A stretch of DNA of 64,000 nt from Rhizophagus clarus (GCA_015698045.1 BLAL01000229.1:1152001-1216000); one strand, 5' to 3'; shown: positions 12,201 to 23,957, counted from the first letter of the stretch. Notes: generated from the sequence alone by a model not told the origin. A program made the numbers and translations.

Positions 12201-13060
12201 AAATTCAACCATTTGTCAATCTATTATTTTTCATTTTAAATAATTTTTTAAGCATTAAGAGAGTATTTAGTTAAAATAATTTAAAGAAAAAAAAAGTTGC
12301 AAATACTCGAAGTTCACTCACACTACTCACCATTGTTAACATATAAGGCTATCCTTTCTATAACAAAATTGAAAGTTCTAAACTGATCTATCTTGAGAGG
12401 TTAAATTTCTTCAAATTTCAAAATATTTAACCTACAAAATACAAAACCTAAGTAAATACAGGTTCATTCACTTCAGGTCATAATGTGAATACCCAAATGG
12501 TATGTAAACAGTGACCATTTGAACAAGTGGCAGAAGTGATCATATATGATATCCTTCACTACTATCTATGTCCTCAACAGACACCCAAACGATTTATAAA
12601 CAGTGATCATTTGGACAAGTAGTCGTACACCATAACCCAACTACCTTAGGGATAGACATACACCTCAAGAATAACATGTATAATACTCTTTACCACCATC
12701 TATATCCTCCATTATGACCATCAGATCCTTCACAAAGCTCAAGGGCACTTGGCAGACAACTACTATATAATCAAGACGGTGGATTTGAACCTGATGACTC
12801 ATACTCAGGTACCATAAATGGTTCCACTTTCGAAGATATAAGCCTTGGGGAGGATTCTCGTACGATGGGCCCCAGTCATCTATTTACAACCCTTTAAAGC
12901 CGTTGGTCAGCCCTCATAAACCCCCGCACGTTGCTTTCGCGGTGTGCAGTCAAGATTTATGGCCAGTAAATAGTAAGAAGAACTTACTCTATATCGTTTT
13001 TCAACAAATTAATCTTTTCCTATCCACTCGTAATATTTTTCCTGTTCGCTTCGTACCACT
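9270..13060. repeat. Tandem array of ~880-bp units
   Basis: The landmark GGTTCCACTTTCGAAG starts at 9313, 10170, 11065, 11949 and 12820, giving periods of 857, 895, 884 and 871 bp. The first partial unit is the most diverged. The units starting at 11065 and 11949 are almost identical over long stretches, apart from a small deletion after TTTCGAAG in the latter. Each unit contains an internal duplication of about 107 bp (CCCAAATGGTATGTAAACAG against CCCAAACGATTTATGAACAG). It also has a hairpin AGTAAG-AAGAA-CTTACT and, on the - strand, a B-box-like GGTTCAAATCC. The block is richer in GC than its surroundings and has no long open frame. A satellite-like repeat is the simplest reading; identity with a known family is unknown. 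Confidence 0.9.
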
Positions 13061-13108
13061 CGTAATATATTTTTCTAACTTGTCCACTCGACAAATGAAT
13101 AAAAAAAA

Positions 13109-13395
13109 ATGAATAAGTTAAACGAAAATAAAATAAGCTAAGCGAAAATAAGATAAATTAAACGAAAATAAGATAAGTTAAGCGAAAATAAAATAAGCTG
13201 AGCGAAAATAAAATAAGCTGAGCTAAAATAAAATAAGCTGAGCGAAAAAAAATAAGCTGAGCGAAAATAAAATAAGCTAAGCGAAAATAAAATAGACTGA
13301 GCAAAAATAAAATAAGTTAAGCGAAAATAAGATATATTAAACGAAAATAAAATAAGTTGAGCGAAAATAAAATAAGTTAAACGAAGATAAAAATA
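13109..13395. repeat. 20-bp minisatellite
   Basis: About 14 tandem copies of GCGAAAATAAAATAAGCTGA, with the variants TTAAACGAAAATAAGATAAG and others. It begins about 50 bp after the 880-bp array ends. The - strand reading frame of 90 codons (YFIFAQLILFS repeats) is a by-product of a unit length that is not a multiple of three but lacks stops. I do not call it a gene. Confidence 0.9.
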
Positions 13396-14548
13396 AGAAA
13401 ATAATGACATTATATATCATATTATTATATCATATGAGTCAACATTAACGAATAACAAATCATAATATTGTGCTACATTTTGACGTATGATCTAAAAAAA
13501 TATACTCAAAATCTCATCAAGATACAGTATGAGTCATACTACTTAAATAGTTTATTTATTCATAATTGATAAGTTAGTTATATTAAAATTTAGTTCCTAA
13601 GTATGTTTTTATGTGATATGTTATTTATTTATTTATTTCAGATGCAGGCGTGAACGCTCGTTATAGGTTTCTTTTACATGTATTGATCTAGTTACTCGCG
13701 TCAATCATATGATATATAATGTCACATGATTGTGATTTTGTAATGAACAGTTATCAGTTTATAAATAAATACCCATTTTTAAAGGAATCTTTTTTTTAAA
13801 AAAAAAGTGAATATACCATTAATCAATTTACTGTCTTATTCGAAATAAAAACATTACAATTTTAACGCATAAATAATAATATTTATAACCGTAAGTAGTC
13901 TTCACTCTCGCCTAGAAGGTTTTACTTTTAAGTTTATATTGTAAATTAACGTGTTCTAAAGACAAATATTTTATACTTTCTAGTTACATTATTTCAAATT
14001 GGAGATATACGTGGCAATCACATGATTTACGCAGAATTCAAAAAAACGTAATAAATTTATCATGTGAAACTTTGTGATACTCCAGTTCTAAAACGGTAAT
14101 AAGAAAATTTTAAAAACTTTCATATAAATATTCAATGAAATATAAATCGATTAATTTAGCTAATTTTATTATTTATTATCCATTTATTTATTTTGCAGTA
14201 ATTTTGCTTATAATTTTTATTCTAACAAACTATTCAATGGACCGAATAACCCATACAACGACCCAAATTTTTGTAATATGAATGGTTAGATTCAGTTTGT
14301 ATGATATTATGTTATACCGAAACGACACAACATATCGATAAATAAATAACCAACTCTTTTCTCTATTTTAAAATATTTTTAAGATAACAATTGCTTAAAA
14401 ATATATAATCATATTTATTATATTTGATAGGTTCGAAGGAATGGGATTTATCCTTTGATTTCTCCATCTAATGTACAATTTAGAAGGACCTTAGAAACAA
14501 ATGTATAACATGAATTTAAATATATCTAATATTGATTCTATTTAGACA
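13396..14548. other. AT-rich intergenic stretch
   Basis: No supported feature was seen. Confidence 0.35.
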
Positions 14549-14940
14549 ATGGAAAATTCGGATAATGAGGATAATAAATTTTGTGAAGATAATCAAATTT
14601 ATAAATTTATTAAAAGAGGTAATTTTAATTCTAAAATATGAATGAATTTATCATTTATCGCTGTTATCAAAATGGTTGATGCTGTTATGTTTGGTCAGAG
14701 GAAAAAAAAAATCGAAAACTGAATGAAAACTAGACAAAAAATGGATGAGAACTGGACGAATATTGGTATTCGAATATTTAATCATAAATAAATAACATCA
14801 TCCATTTTGAAAACGGTGGTAATAAGACATTAATAGATATTTTTTTTATAGACAACAATTTACCTCAAAAAAAAAAAGTGGTTGAAAGCATTTCTTCTAA
14901 TTTTATTACACTCGAGAAAATGAGAAATAAAAGAGCATAA
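14549..14940 (+). CDS. Possible two-exon small gene or gene fragment
   Basis: Exon 1 (14549-14618) reads MENSDNEDNKFCED and ends at AAGAG|GTAATT. Exon 2 (14852-14940) follows TTTTTTTATAG and reads DNNLPQKKKVVES to a TAA. Joining across the 233-bp GT-AG intron keeps the frame and gives 52 residues, acidic at the start and basic at the end. An AG just before the ATG (TCTATTTAG|ACAATGG) raises the possibility that this is an internal piece of a longer gene. No domain was recognised, and it could be chance. Confidence 0.25.
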
Positions 14941-15204
14941 ACGTCAATTAACAATGCTGAGAACATTGGAAGAGCAAAAACAAAACCACATCTTATTGAT
15001 AAAAATAACAAATTTAAAATTAATAAAATAAAGTACCGTTCAAAAAAAAATTTTTTTTTTTCAGTTTTTTTTTGAAATTTTTTGTTTTTCGTAAATTTTT
15101 AGGAAAAAAAAAACTATTTTTAGAAATAAAATTCACGTGCTAGTGACAGTTCCGCCCAAAAAATTACAACAATAGATGATCGGCAAGTCCATTGTTACAA
15201 TTGA

Positions 15205-15262
15205 TATGGCGGCTATAAAGAATAATTGTTACAAATGTGTTCATTGATCGGCAATTAATTTT
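15205..15262 (+). promoter_or_regulatory. Shared F-box promoter block, gene 2
   Basis: TATAAA is at 15214-15219, then AATTGTTACAAAT, then TTCATTGATCGGCAATT, matching the block before gene 1. It lies 81 bp upstream of the start codon. The short duplicate ATCGGCAAGTCCATTGTTACAATTGAT at about 15179 repeats parts of the block. Confidence 0.5.
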
Positions 15263-15294
15263 TTTTTTTCCCGCTTTTTTAAAACTATCAATAA

Positions 15295-16773
15295 ATGTCA
15301 AACATTAACGAGGATATACTTTTTTTGCTATTCAAAGAATTAGAAGATGATGGGAATGCTCTTTCTTCATGTCTTTTAGTTAATAAAAACTGGTTCAATA
15401 TAATCATTCCAATTTTATGGAAAAATCCTTGGAAATATTTAAAGAAAGAGATTGATTCTTATTCTCCTTCAATCAATATAGTAAAGAAGAATAAAAATAG
15501 AATATTATTAGAAGTAATTGTTTCACATTTATCGGATGAATCAAGGAATAGATTAAAAAATCAATATAATGTGGTTTTCGCAACTTCATACCAAAAACCT
15601 TTAATTAATTATATAAGCTTTTGTAAACATGCAGATTTTAATACAATAATTAATATGATAAACTTAATATTTTCTTCTAATAATAAACATATTATTATAA
15701 ATAAAATAATTAATCTTTTTATTAATGAAAATATGAAATTTACACATCTTTATATACCAAATCAATTTGATTATAAAATACACCTTATTCCAGGATTTGA
15801 ATATTGCTTTTCAGGACTTGAATTTTTTCAATGTGATTTTTATAATAGTTATCAAGATGTTTTGGAAGAACTGGCTAGAGTAAGCAAGTCAATTAAAACC
15901 TTGAATATTAGATTATGTTATAGTAATAATAATACTAGTATGAGTGCAATCATTAAATTAATTGAATCTCAAAAAGAATTAAACAATGTCTGTTATTCAT
16001 CTTTTCAAAGAAATGTATTATTTCATAAATCCATTGAAGAATCATTGGTTAAACATGTGAATACCATTCAATATATGAAATTTGATGATGAACCTTGTAC
16101 AAAGTTTCTTTCGTATTTTGTTAATTTAATCAGTTTAGAAATAAATAGTTCAGATGATGAAAATACATATTGGAAGCATTTGGAGGATTCATCTTTACCT
16201 CATTTAAAATTTCTTAAGGCAAAATATATTCCATCTAAATGTTTAGCAAAATTAATTGAAAATACAAAAGGAGCACTTAGTGAAATTAGTATTGATTCAT
16301 TAAGATATAACGAATATGGTAATGAAGAACTTGTTCAATCAATTGCTCAAAATTGTCCAAATCTTAAATATCTTACATTAATGCTTAAAAATAACGATAT
16401 TATCAAATTGGAAGAATTATTAATTAATTGTCAATATTTAAATGGCTTAATTATTATTACAGATAAGAATTTTGATTGGAATAAATTGTTTGAAATATTA
16501 GTTGAATCATCACCAATTGATTTATTCAAATTTAAATTTTGTTCCTATTATAATATTCAAGTGAAACATTTAGATTTATTCTTTGATAAATGGAGAAACA
16601 GACCTCCTATGCTTTTACATACTATTCCAATGTTCAGTTGCCATTTATTGAATTTAAAAGAATATTCTGCTTTGATAGAAAAATATAAGGCTGAAGGAAC
16701 AGTTAAAAAATATGATGATTATCTTTATAAAAGAACTTATGAAGAGTTTGAATGGATTAAAAAAAGAATTTGA
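15295..16773 (+). CDS. F-box/LRR-like protein, paralogue 2
   Basis: 492 residues, single exon. The F-box-like N-terminus (NEDILFLLFKELEDDGN, then CLLVNKNWFNIIIPILW) is followed by irregular LRR-like segments. These include LPHLKFLKAKYIP, SIAQNCPNLKYLTLML and LLINCQYLNGLIII. The C-terminus is the family tail YEEFEWIKKRI. The predicted role is an SCF adaptor that binds Skp1 through the F-box and substrate through the repeats; this is family inference. Compared with paralogue 1 it has an insert near residues 56-66 (DSYSPSINIVK). Codons are strongly A/T-ending, as in the other copies. The nearest upstream feature is the satellite-like array, 1.9 kb away. Confidence 0.85.
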   Translation: MSNINEDILFLLFKELEDDGNALSSCLLVNKNWFNIIIPILWKNPWKYLKKEIDSYSPSINIVKKNKNRILLEVIVSHLSDESRNRLKNQYNVVFATSYQKPLINYISFCKHADFNTIINMINLIFSSNNKHIIINKIINLFINENMKFTHLYIPNQFDYKIHLIPGFEYCFSGLEFFQCDFYNSYQDVLEELARVSKSIKTLNIRLCYSNNNTSMSAIIKLIESQKELNNVCYSSFQRNVLFHKSIEESLVKHVNTIQYMKFDDEPCTKFLSYFVNLISLEINSSDDENTYWKHLEDSSLPHLKFLKAKYIPSKCLAKLIENTKGALSEISIDSLRYNEYGNEELVQSIAQNCPNLKYLTLMLKNNDIIKLEELLINCQYLNGLIIITDKNFDWNKLFEILVESSPIDLFKFKFCSYYNIQVKHLDLFFDKWRNRPPMLLHTIPMFSCHLLNLKEYSALIEKYKAEGTVKKYDDYLYKRTYEEFEWIKKRI

Positions 16774-17451
16774 CTAATTGATTGTAACACCATCTTAACT
16801 ACTATTAGTAATACTATTATATATTACTGTAGTTTTTAGTGAAGTAATTTATTTCACCATTTATTATGGGTTTATGGTTTTATCTTTATATATAATATAT
16901 ATCAATGTTCATTTTTTGATTAAATTAAAAAATTTTGTTTTTGGTTCTGTATAATCATAAGGGGTTAATAAAATCTTATAGATTTTTGATTAGTTATTAA
17001 ATGATCAAGTTATTTATCCGAAGCTTTTGCTGAAGGAATACTTACGGTTGGACAAATGTTATGTCTGTCTGCACATATATTCCACCAATGTTATTTCTTG
17101 TTGGTTGTCACGTTTCCCCTCAAATGAGAGACTTTTATAAATATCTTTTAATGATATATATTCAGATTTTATTTATTGTTATGCTTAAAAGAAATTAGTC
17201 TATAAAATATCATTACAAAAATTTAAATATTTTAATGATATTGTTACTTTCATTACATTAACGGCCATTTCTATCACTAATGTTAGTCTTAATGAGGATT
17301 CTTTTCAAGGATGGTTTATTTTTTTTTAAACATTAGCCTTTTTAGCGAAAGATATGATTTACTGTACTATCATATCACAATTATCAATTATTTTTATTTT
17401 AATCGCTATTCTCTATTCTTTCAGTTTCATTGATGCTATATATCAGCAAGT
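16774..17451. other. AT-rich intergenic DNA after F-box 2
   Basis: No gene or repeat was recognised. Confidence 0.35.
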
Positions 17452-18000
17452 GCATTGGATGATGTATGAGTGTTGAAGAAATAAAAAATATAAATCATTA
17501 TTAATAAAATTGGTTCATATAGTAATTGATTAGGAGAAACAAATTCAAAAAAAGAAATCACTTTAATGTTAACAGTTTAAAACATATGACGTAAGGTGCA
17601 AAATAATTAGATAACAAAGGATATTTAGAAAGTATTTGCGCAAATTAAAATAATTCGTATTAAACTTTTGAAGCAGTTTCAATGCACTCTTTAATCATAA
17701 GATCATAGGCAGACAAATCCAAAAAAAATAGTACACACCTTTTCTATGTTAAACAATTTCAAATGATTAGCATAAGAAGCAGTCAAATTTATAGAAACAT
17801 TGGAAATAATTTCAATTTTTACACAAAAATCCATTAGTTATTATACAAAATATCCCATAACAGACATTATAACTGATATTATCAATATTTATAAGAGTTT
17901 ATTTATTTAATTATAGTATAGCAAAACTTAAGATTGGACACTTGGACCGGTCCGGTTCCAAATAAAAAGACCGGTCTACCGATTTACTTATGAGTCAGTT
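17452..18000 (+). repeat. Dispersed GGACCGGTCC repeat, copy 1
   Basis: This segment recurs in reverse complement at 53805-54160. It runs from a TTGGATGA..GAGTGTTGAAGAA start, through ATTTGCGCAAATTAAAATAATT and AAACTTTTGAAGCAGTTTCAAT, to a palindromic GGACCGGTCCGG end. Copy 1 carries roughly 200 extra bases in its second half. It is probably a dispersed transposon or a MITE. No coding frame is present and the exact ends are not defined. Confidence 0.6.
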
Positions 18001-19230
18001 CTTATAAATATACTATAAAAATTATAAACCGCAGAAATTTCATCTTTAGCTTAACAAAGCTAAAATGACCATTAATTATTACGTACTAATACGTCTTAGT
18101 ATTTTATGTCGAGTAACGGAACTAAATAAAAAACCAATCTTAATTGCCGGTCCGTCACTCAACGATACAAAATTAATTTGTAGATCCGGCGCAGATTTTA
18201 TATGAATTACGTATATTGATGCCGATTTTGTCCCACAAGGTCACATCTAAATGTAACGATAATCAATAACATTAAACGTGAATATTCCACAAAAAATATC
18301 GTCCGATATAAAATTTAATAAGTTTACTTTGGAGGAAGTCATCATTCCACCTTATATTTTAGTCAAGTTGAGATTTTTTATACACGATTTTGCAAATTTT
18401 ATGAGGTTTTTTTTACACTATTGAAAAATATAAAATATTTTCTTTCAGAATTAACAAAATAACAAATAAAAAAAAAATCTTTTTTATTTTATTTTATTTT
18501 TTTTTTTTGGCATACCTTGGTCCAACCGGTTTTGGAAAACACACCCAGTTAACGGGTTTGTTTGCATATTTTATTTAGTGTGGAAAAAAAAAGATTATTA
18601 CAAAATATAGAACAAATCTATACAAGGAAGTTATTTGAAGTTCGATGTTTTTTTATTTTTATTTTTATTTTTTTTTTATTATACAATAAACATCTGTTCG
18701 TTTGGGAGGGAGGGAAGGCGAAATACTATAACTTAGATTTAATATTTGGATTCATTATTCCTACTCCTAAATCTATGAACTAAGGTTTAAATTCGCAACC
18801 AAAAAAAAGCATACTTGGCAAGTGTTTTGATAGTCGTTCAGCCGGTTCTTTATGTGTTGCATTATTCTAAAAATATAAATAAAACTATATCACCAAATTG
18901 AATAGCACAACAGACTACCGAATAGGAAAATTTTAGCATTTGTTTTTTACATTACGATAATATGATAATACAATTACTTTATAGATCAGCTTTAATTAGT
19001 ATAATTCAATTGCTTCCAGTAAAATAACTAAGATTGAAAGCTTATAAATTAAAATATACATTTTTACAATCTGGATTATCTGACTCGAGCAAACTCCGGA
19101 TAGATTGTAAATCCACAAAAATTCTATAGTACGTACTATCTATTAGTCAACTGTTGTGCCATGTATAGACAATTATTATATGACAAAAGCTGGCTAATGA
19201 TTCAAAATGACCATCCTTATTTATGGTATT
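18001..19230. other. AT-rich intergenic stretch with T-rich tracts
   Basis: Poly(T)-rich tracts lie at about 18478-18510 and 18644-18680. The phrase TTGGTCCAACCGGTTTTGG at about 18520 is again a CCGG-centred sequence. No gene is supported; the 73-codon frame at 18562 has no motif. Confidence 0.35.
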
Positions 19231-19275
19231 ATTCGTTACATAAATCACTTGACTATAAATTAATAGATTGTTACA
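19231..19275 (+). promoter_or_regulatory. Shared F-box promoter block, gene 3
   Basis: GTTACATAAATCACTTGACTATAAAT (TATAAAT at 19254-19260), followed by AGATTGTTACAAAA, closely matches the block before gene 1. The TATA box is only about 49 bp from the start codon, because the TTGATCGGCAA section is missing. Confidence 0.55.
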
Positions 19276-19302
19276 AAATTTAGATGATGCTTTTCTTTAA
19301 AA

Positions 19303-20748
19303 ATGTCAAACCTTAACGTGGATATACTTTATTTGATATTTAAAGAATTAGAAGATGATGGAAATTCTCTTCTTTCATGTCTTTTAGTTAATAAAAATTG
19401 GCTCAATATTATCATACCAATTTTATGGAAAAATCCTTGGAAATATTTAAAGGAAAAGATCAATAGTAAAATGATATTGTTAAAAGTAATTATTTCGCAT
19501 TCATCAGATGAATCTAGAAAAAATTTAGAAAATCTACTTTATTTTGATTTCATCACATATCAAAAACCTTTCTTTAAATATATAAGTTTTTGTAATCATG
19601 CGGATTTTCATACAATAATCGATATGATAACCTCAATATTTTCTTCTTATGCTACAAACATTATTGTGAATGAAATAATTAATCTTTTTATTAATGAAAA
19701 TATGAAATTTACACATCTTTATATACCAACCGAATTTAATTATAAAATACACCTTATTTCAGGATTTGAGCATTGCTTTTCAGAACTTGAATTTCTTCGA
19801 TGTGACTTGGATAATAATAATCAAAATATTTTAAAAGAACTGGCTAGAATATGCAAATCAATTAAAAACTTGGGATTTAGACCTTCTGATAGTAACATCG
19901 AAATAAATAGTATCATTAAATTAATTGAATCTCAAAAAGAATTGAATAGTCTCTGTTATTTAGCTTATAAAGTAAATGAATCATTTCGTACATCTCTTGA
20001 AAAATCTTTGATTAAACATGTAAATACTCTTCAATATTTAGAAATTAATGATATACCTATTACAAAGTTTCTTTCATATCTTAATTTAATAAGCATAGAA
20101 TTGGATGGTTCAGGTCGTGCCACATGTTGGAAAAATTTAGAGGATGTGACTCTACCTCATTTAAAATTTCTAAAGGCTAAATATATTCCATATGAATATC
20201 TAGCAAAATTAATTGAAAATACAAAAGGAACACTTAATGAAATTAGTATTTATTCATTAAGACTTAATGAATCTAATAATGAAAGACTTATTGAAGCAAT
20301 TGCTCGAAATTGTCTAAATCTTAAATATCTCACACTAGTACTTAGAAACAGAGATATTACTGGATTGGAAAAATTGTTAATTAATTGTCAGTATTTAAAT
20401 GGATTGGTTATTATTCCAAGTCTGGAAGAATCATTATTTTTTTGGATAAAAGTATTTGGAATGTTAATTCAATTTTCACCAATTGGTTTATTCAAATTTA
20501 AATTTTATGTTCTTCACATCAATTCATTTTCTCAATTACAATTTTTGAATTTATTCTTTGATAAATGGAAAGGTAGGCATCCTATGTTATTTCAAACTGT
20601 TCAAATGCACATTAATCATTCAAAATTGTTAGAAAAAGTTTTTAAAAAAATAAAAAAATACAAAGCAGAAGGGATAGTTAAAACATATGAAAATGATTTG
20701 CATGGAAATAATTATGAAGAGTTTGAATGGATTAAAAAGAGAATTTGA
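19303..20748 (+). CDS. F-box/LRR-like protein, paralogue 3
   Basis: 481 residues, single exon. The N-terminal F-box-like segment is NVDILYLIFKELEDDGN, then SCLLVNKNWLNIIIPILW. LRR-like repeats follow, such as LPHLKFLKAKYIP and AIARNCLNLKYLTLVL. The tail is YEEFEWIKKRI. It is shorter than copies 1 and 2 between residues 50 and 60, where the acidic/basic linker after NPWKYLK is reduced. It lies 2.5 kb downstream of paralogue 2 on the same strand, so tandem duplication is likely. The presumed function is an SCF substrate receptor; target and localisation cannot be read. An ATAATAAATG poly(A)-signal-like site lies within 110 bp of the stop. Confidence 0.85.
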   Translation: MSNLNVDILYLIFKELEDDGNSLLSCLLVNKNWLNIIIPILWKNPWKYLKEKINSKMILLKVIISHSSDESRKNLENLLYFDFITYQKPFFKYISFCNHADFHTIIDMITSIFSSYATNIIVNEIINLFINENMKFTHLYIPTEFNYKIHLISGFEHCFSELEFLRCDLDNNNQNILKELARICKSIKNLGFRPSDSNIEINSIIKLIESQKELNSLCYLAYKVNESFRTSLEKSLIKHVNTLQYLEINDIPITKFLSYLNLISIELDGSGRATCWKNLEDVTLPHLKFLKAKYIPYEYLAKLIENTKGTLNEISIYSLRLNESNNERLIEAIARNCLNLKYLTLVLRNRDITGLEKLLINCQYLNGLVIIPSLEESLFFWIKVFGMLIQFSPIGLFKFKFYVLHINSFSQLQFLNLFFDKWKGRHPMLFQTVQMHINHSKLLEKVFKKIKKYKAEGIVKTYENDLHGNNYEEFEWIKKRI

Positions 20749-21779
20749 TTTAATTTCCATCTTAACAAATTATTATTATATGTAGTTGTTAGTGAAAAGT
20801 GATTTTATTTTATCATTTATTATAGTTTTTTTTTATAAATAATAAATGTTTATTTTTTAATGAAATTTTAAAAAATTTGGTTTGTTTCTATATAATTATA
20901 ATTTATAAATTGGTCTTTTATTTGAATTCGCAGCATTTATTTTTTTTTAAGTTTAGATTAACTCAAAATGAACGAATAAATTGAACGAATAAATTATATG
21001 CATTATTAACATGACTGTATCACGAAATTTCAGGGTATCCTATATCGTACAAAAATCTAAATTATACTTAAATTATACAGATTTTATGCAATATATTGAA
21101 TATTATTGCATATATTTGTTTCATACAAAATTTATGCAGGAATTAGCAAATTTTTTCATAATAAATTGTTCGAAATATATAATATATATACTAAATATAC
21201 AAATTATGTACATTTTCAGGATATGCAATCCAGCACAAAATTTTGCATATTTTTCATACAATAAAAATTTCCTGATGTTGTGGATAGTTTAATAATAGTT
21301 GGTTTAAACCATTATCGAAAAAGTTACTGTATTAAAAATATATAAAGCATATATATATATTGCAAAAGGTGTTTTGGCAAAGTACATAAAGTAAATTTGA
21401 TTGATGGGCCTATAGAGAAATAAGATGATAAAAGTAAAAATTTAACCAAAATAAATTTAGACTCTGGAGTGTTTAAATAATCCAAAAAATGTTACATTAA
21501 AGTTTTATCAAGATTTTTTATTTGTTTGATCTAATTTTCTTTCAAAAGCAGTATTCTCAAATTCTATCTTTTTGCATTATTAAACTGAAGTTTATGTAAT
21601 ATACAAGATCCAGAAATAAAAAATTATATGACAATAAAAAAAAAACTCCCTAACTCAGAAGACTCTAAAAATTAAAATGTCTGAAGGAAAAGTTTTAACG
21701 ATTATATATTAGAAAATATACGATTATTCAAAAACTTTGAAATCTGTTGTTTTTGGTCATCCGGTGACAGCAGAGTCAA
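20749..21779. other. AT-rich intergenic DNA
   Basis: An open frame of 93 codons at 21011-21292 consists of AT-rich DNA with repeated TTTATGCA-like and TTTCAGGRTAT-like words. It has no protein motif and may be a small repeat rather than a gene. Confidence 0.3.
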
Positions 21780-22160
21780 TATGTGACAGGCTTTAATACA
21801 CAAAAAATCTATATCATATAACTGGAGATATAACACCAAAAGACGCACTAACAACACTTTGCTTCAGACTACTTTGACTTCTGCCACTTCGAACAAAACA
21901 CCGCCACTACAAGCAAGCATACCATGAGTTGTGTCAGAAAAAGAAATTTATGGACACAAGAGATTACATCAGAGGCGATGGATAGATAACCTGGAAAGAA
22001 AAGGAAAAAAAAAAATTACCGTGCAGCAAGTTTTGATACTCATGTATAACATTCCCAGCAATTGAATACATGAACAAATTCTCTCACTTTGATAACATGG
22101 GAAAAAACACAGTTTTTCGGTGACGAGACAAAATAAATATTTATTCAGATTGATAAAAAA
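21780..22160 (+). pseudogene. Eroded gag-like retroelement fragment, copy 1
   Basis: Around 22063-22120 one frame reads IHEQILSL, two stops, then HGKNTVF. This parallels WTHEQILNALNTWGKP of the better copy at 58.8 kb. Upstream the DNA has the more balanced composition seen in the other copies. Several stops and frame changes make it non-functional. The assignment rests on this one short alignment by eye. Confidence 0.35.
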
Positions 22161-22824
22161 ATAAATTTTCTCGCTGGACGTCCGAATTAAAAATTATATA
22201 AGGATAAAAAACTAAATATTTTACTAACGATAACTTTTACGGAAAAATTTTAACACATTTCAGGGTTATCAATTTTATTTTAGCAAAGAACATGAACGCA
22301 TATAACAAATCAACTGGAGAGTTTGTTAAACTGTCAATTATTACGTAATTTCATCAATTAATACGGTCGATGTCAAATTAATTAATAAATTAGATAAAGT
22401 GATATTATATATAATTATTGTCTTTACATATGTGTGACGTTTAACGATTGTTCCGAGTTGCTTGACGTTTCCTATTTCCTAGTTAACTTTGAATTGTAGT
22501 TGAATTTATGCCTTTTTTTTGATTTTTCATTCAACTATACTATTATACGCTAGCTAATACGCTAACCACTCCTATTTATGAAAGAAGGCTAAGCTTCCTA
22601 ATTTTTTATTTATTTTAAAAAAAAAATAAAATAATAAATGTATATAATAAATTTAATAATAGTAAGAAATTACAAGAATAAATGAAGAAAAGAATGTAAT
22701 TAAATATAAATTGTTATTTGAAAAATGATTTCGTAAGTAATAATTCACTTATTTTAATAAAATATTTTGTGCTTTAAATCATATTTTAACTTTGGCTACA
22801 TCTAGAAGAGCTAAAATTAAAGGA
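22161..22824. other. AT-rich intergenic stretch
   Basis: Nothing was recognised. Confidence 0.35.
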
Positions 22825-23957
22825 TTCTAATTTATTTTTAGCATGTTTATTTCCTTGTTCAGCAGATTTTTTATATCATTAAGATGCTTGTTTAGTATCT
22901 TTCATCACTCCATCTCCGATTTTATACATGCAAGCGAGATTGTATTGAGCCTCACTGCTGTTCCCTAAATTTTCCGCTCTTTGAAATAATTCAAATGCCT
23001 TTTTATTATCAATACTAACTCTATTTCCACGTAAATAACAAACTCCCAAATAATTTATTCTTTCTGAGTATTCTTCATCAGCTAATTTTTTAAATAACTC
23101 AATAGCTTTATTATAATCTTTATTGGTACTAAATCTAAGCCGATCACAAGTTCAAAGAAAAGTCTTAGCTAGATTACTTCTTAAATTTGCTGCTTTTTGA
23201 AATAATTTGAATGCTTTTTTCCTATCAATACTAGTTCCAATCCCTTCGAAATAACAACTACCAAAACTAGCTATTCCCTCCATAAACTCTTCTTTAGCTA
23301 ATTTTTTAAATAATTCGAAGCTTTATTATAATCTTTATTGGTATCAAATTCGCATTTATAACACCACTCAAGATTACATCGAACCGTATTATCTCGCAAC
23401 TTTGCTGCTCTTTGAAATGCCTCAAATGCATTTTGTTTATTTTTATTAGTTCTAACTCCTAAGTAATAAAAAACTCCCAGTAAATTAATATCTTTGATTC
23501 ATGTTGATTCAGCAACCAATTATAAATTTCTTGTGGCATTATAAGTTGTCTATTGAGACAATTAAGAGTTTCTTGAAATTCTTATCATGGCCCATAGGAC
23601 TTATAATGAATCTCCTTAATTATTTTATCAGCTACAATATTAAAATTATTTTCAGATGAAATTGATTGAACTGTTGAAATTACTTCACTTGTACTTGTAT
23701 CACTCGATATATTGCTTGAATTATGAGTTAATTTTGAAATAATTGATTTTAATTTAACAATAACCTGATTGATGGTTGGACGATTGTCTGGCTCCTCATT
23801 CCAACAATCTAAAAGAAAGCAATAATTTAAGTTAAATAATATTGTAATTTATGATCAATTTTAATTATATTTACCTGTATAAGCTTTTATATATTCTTCG
23901 GGTGTGTTAGGAATAGGTTCTTCTCTAAGACTTTGTAAAATTTCATGACTAAACTAA
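22825..23957 (-). pseudogene. Truncated kinase-Sel1 pseudogene
   Basis: Read on the - strand from 23957, the frame gives EILQSLREEPIPNTPEEYIKAY, then a GT-AG intron (about 23875-23809), then DCWNEEPDNRPTINQV. This is the last helix region of a protein kinase. Sel1-like repeats follow (GSCYFEGIGTSIDRKKAFKLF, NYLGVCYLRGNRVSIDNKKAFELF, YNLACMYKIGDGVMKD). Several frameshifts and stops, such as KQAS followed by a stop, break it. Nothing of the kinase N-lobe, HRD or DFG motifs is present: the homology stops exactly where the CCCTATAAG element begins (23958). The intact paralogue is at 40559-37825 on the same strand. Confidence 0.8.

Noticed and set aside
11980..12820. tRNA-derived gene on the - strand of the 880-bp unit
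   Set aside because: There is a B-box-like GGTTCAAATCC, but the best A box lies only about 22 bases away, too close for a tRNA.
9270..13395. CRISPR array
   Set aside because: Periods are about 880 and 20 bp with no short repeat-unique spacer pattern, and the genome is eukaryotic.
13138..13410. 90-codon - strand frame
   Set aside because: Its Phe/Tyr/Leu-rich repeats are only the translation of the 20-bp minisatellite.
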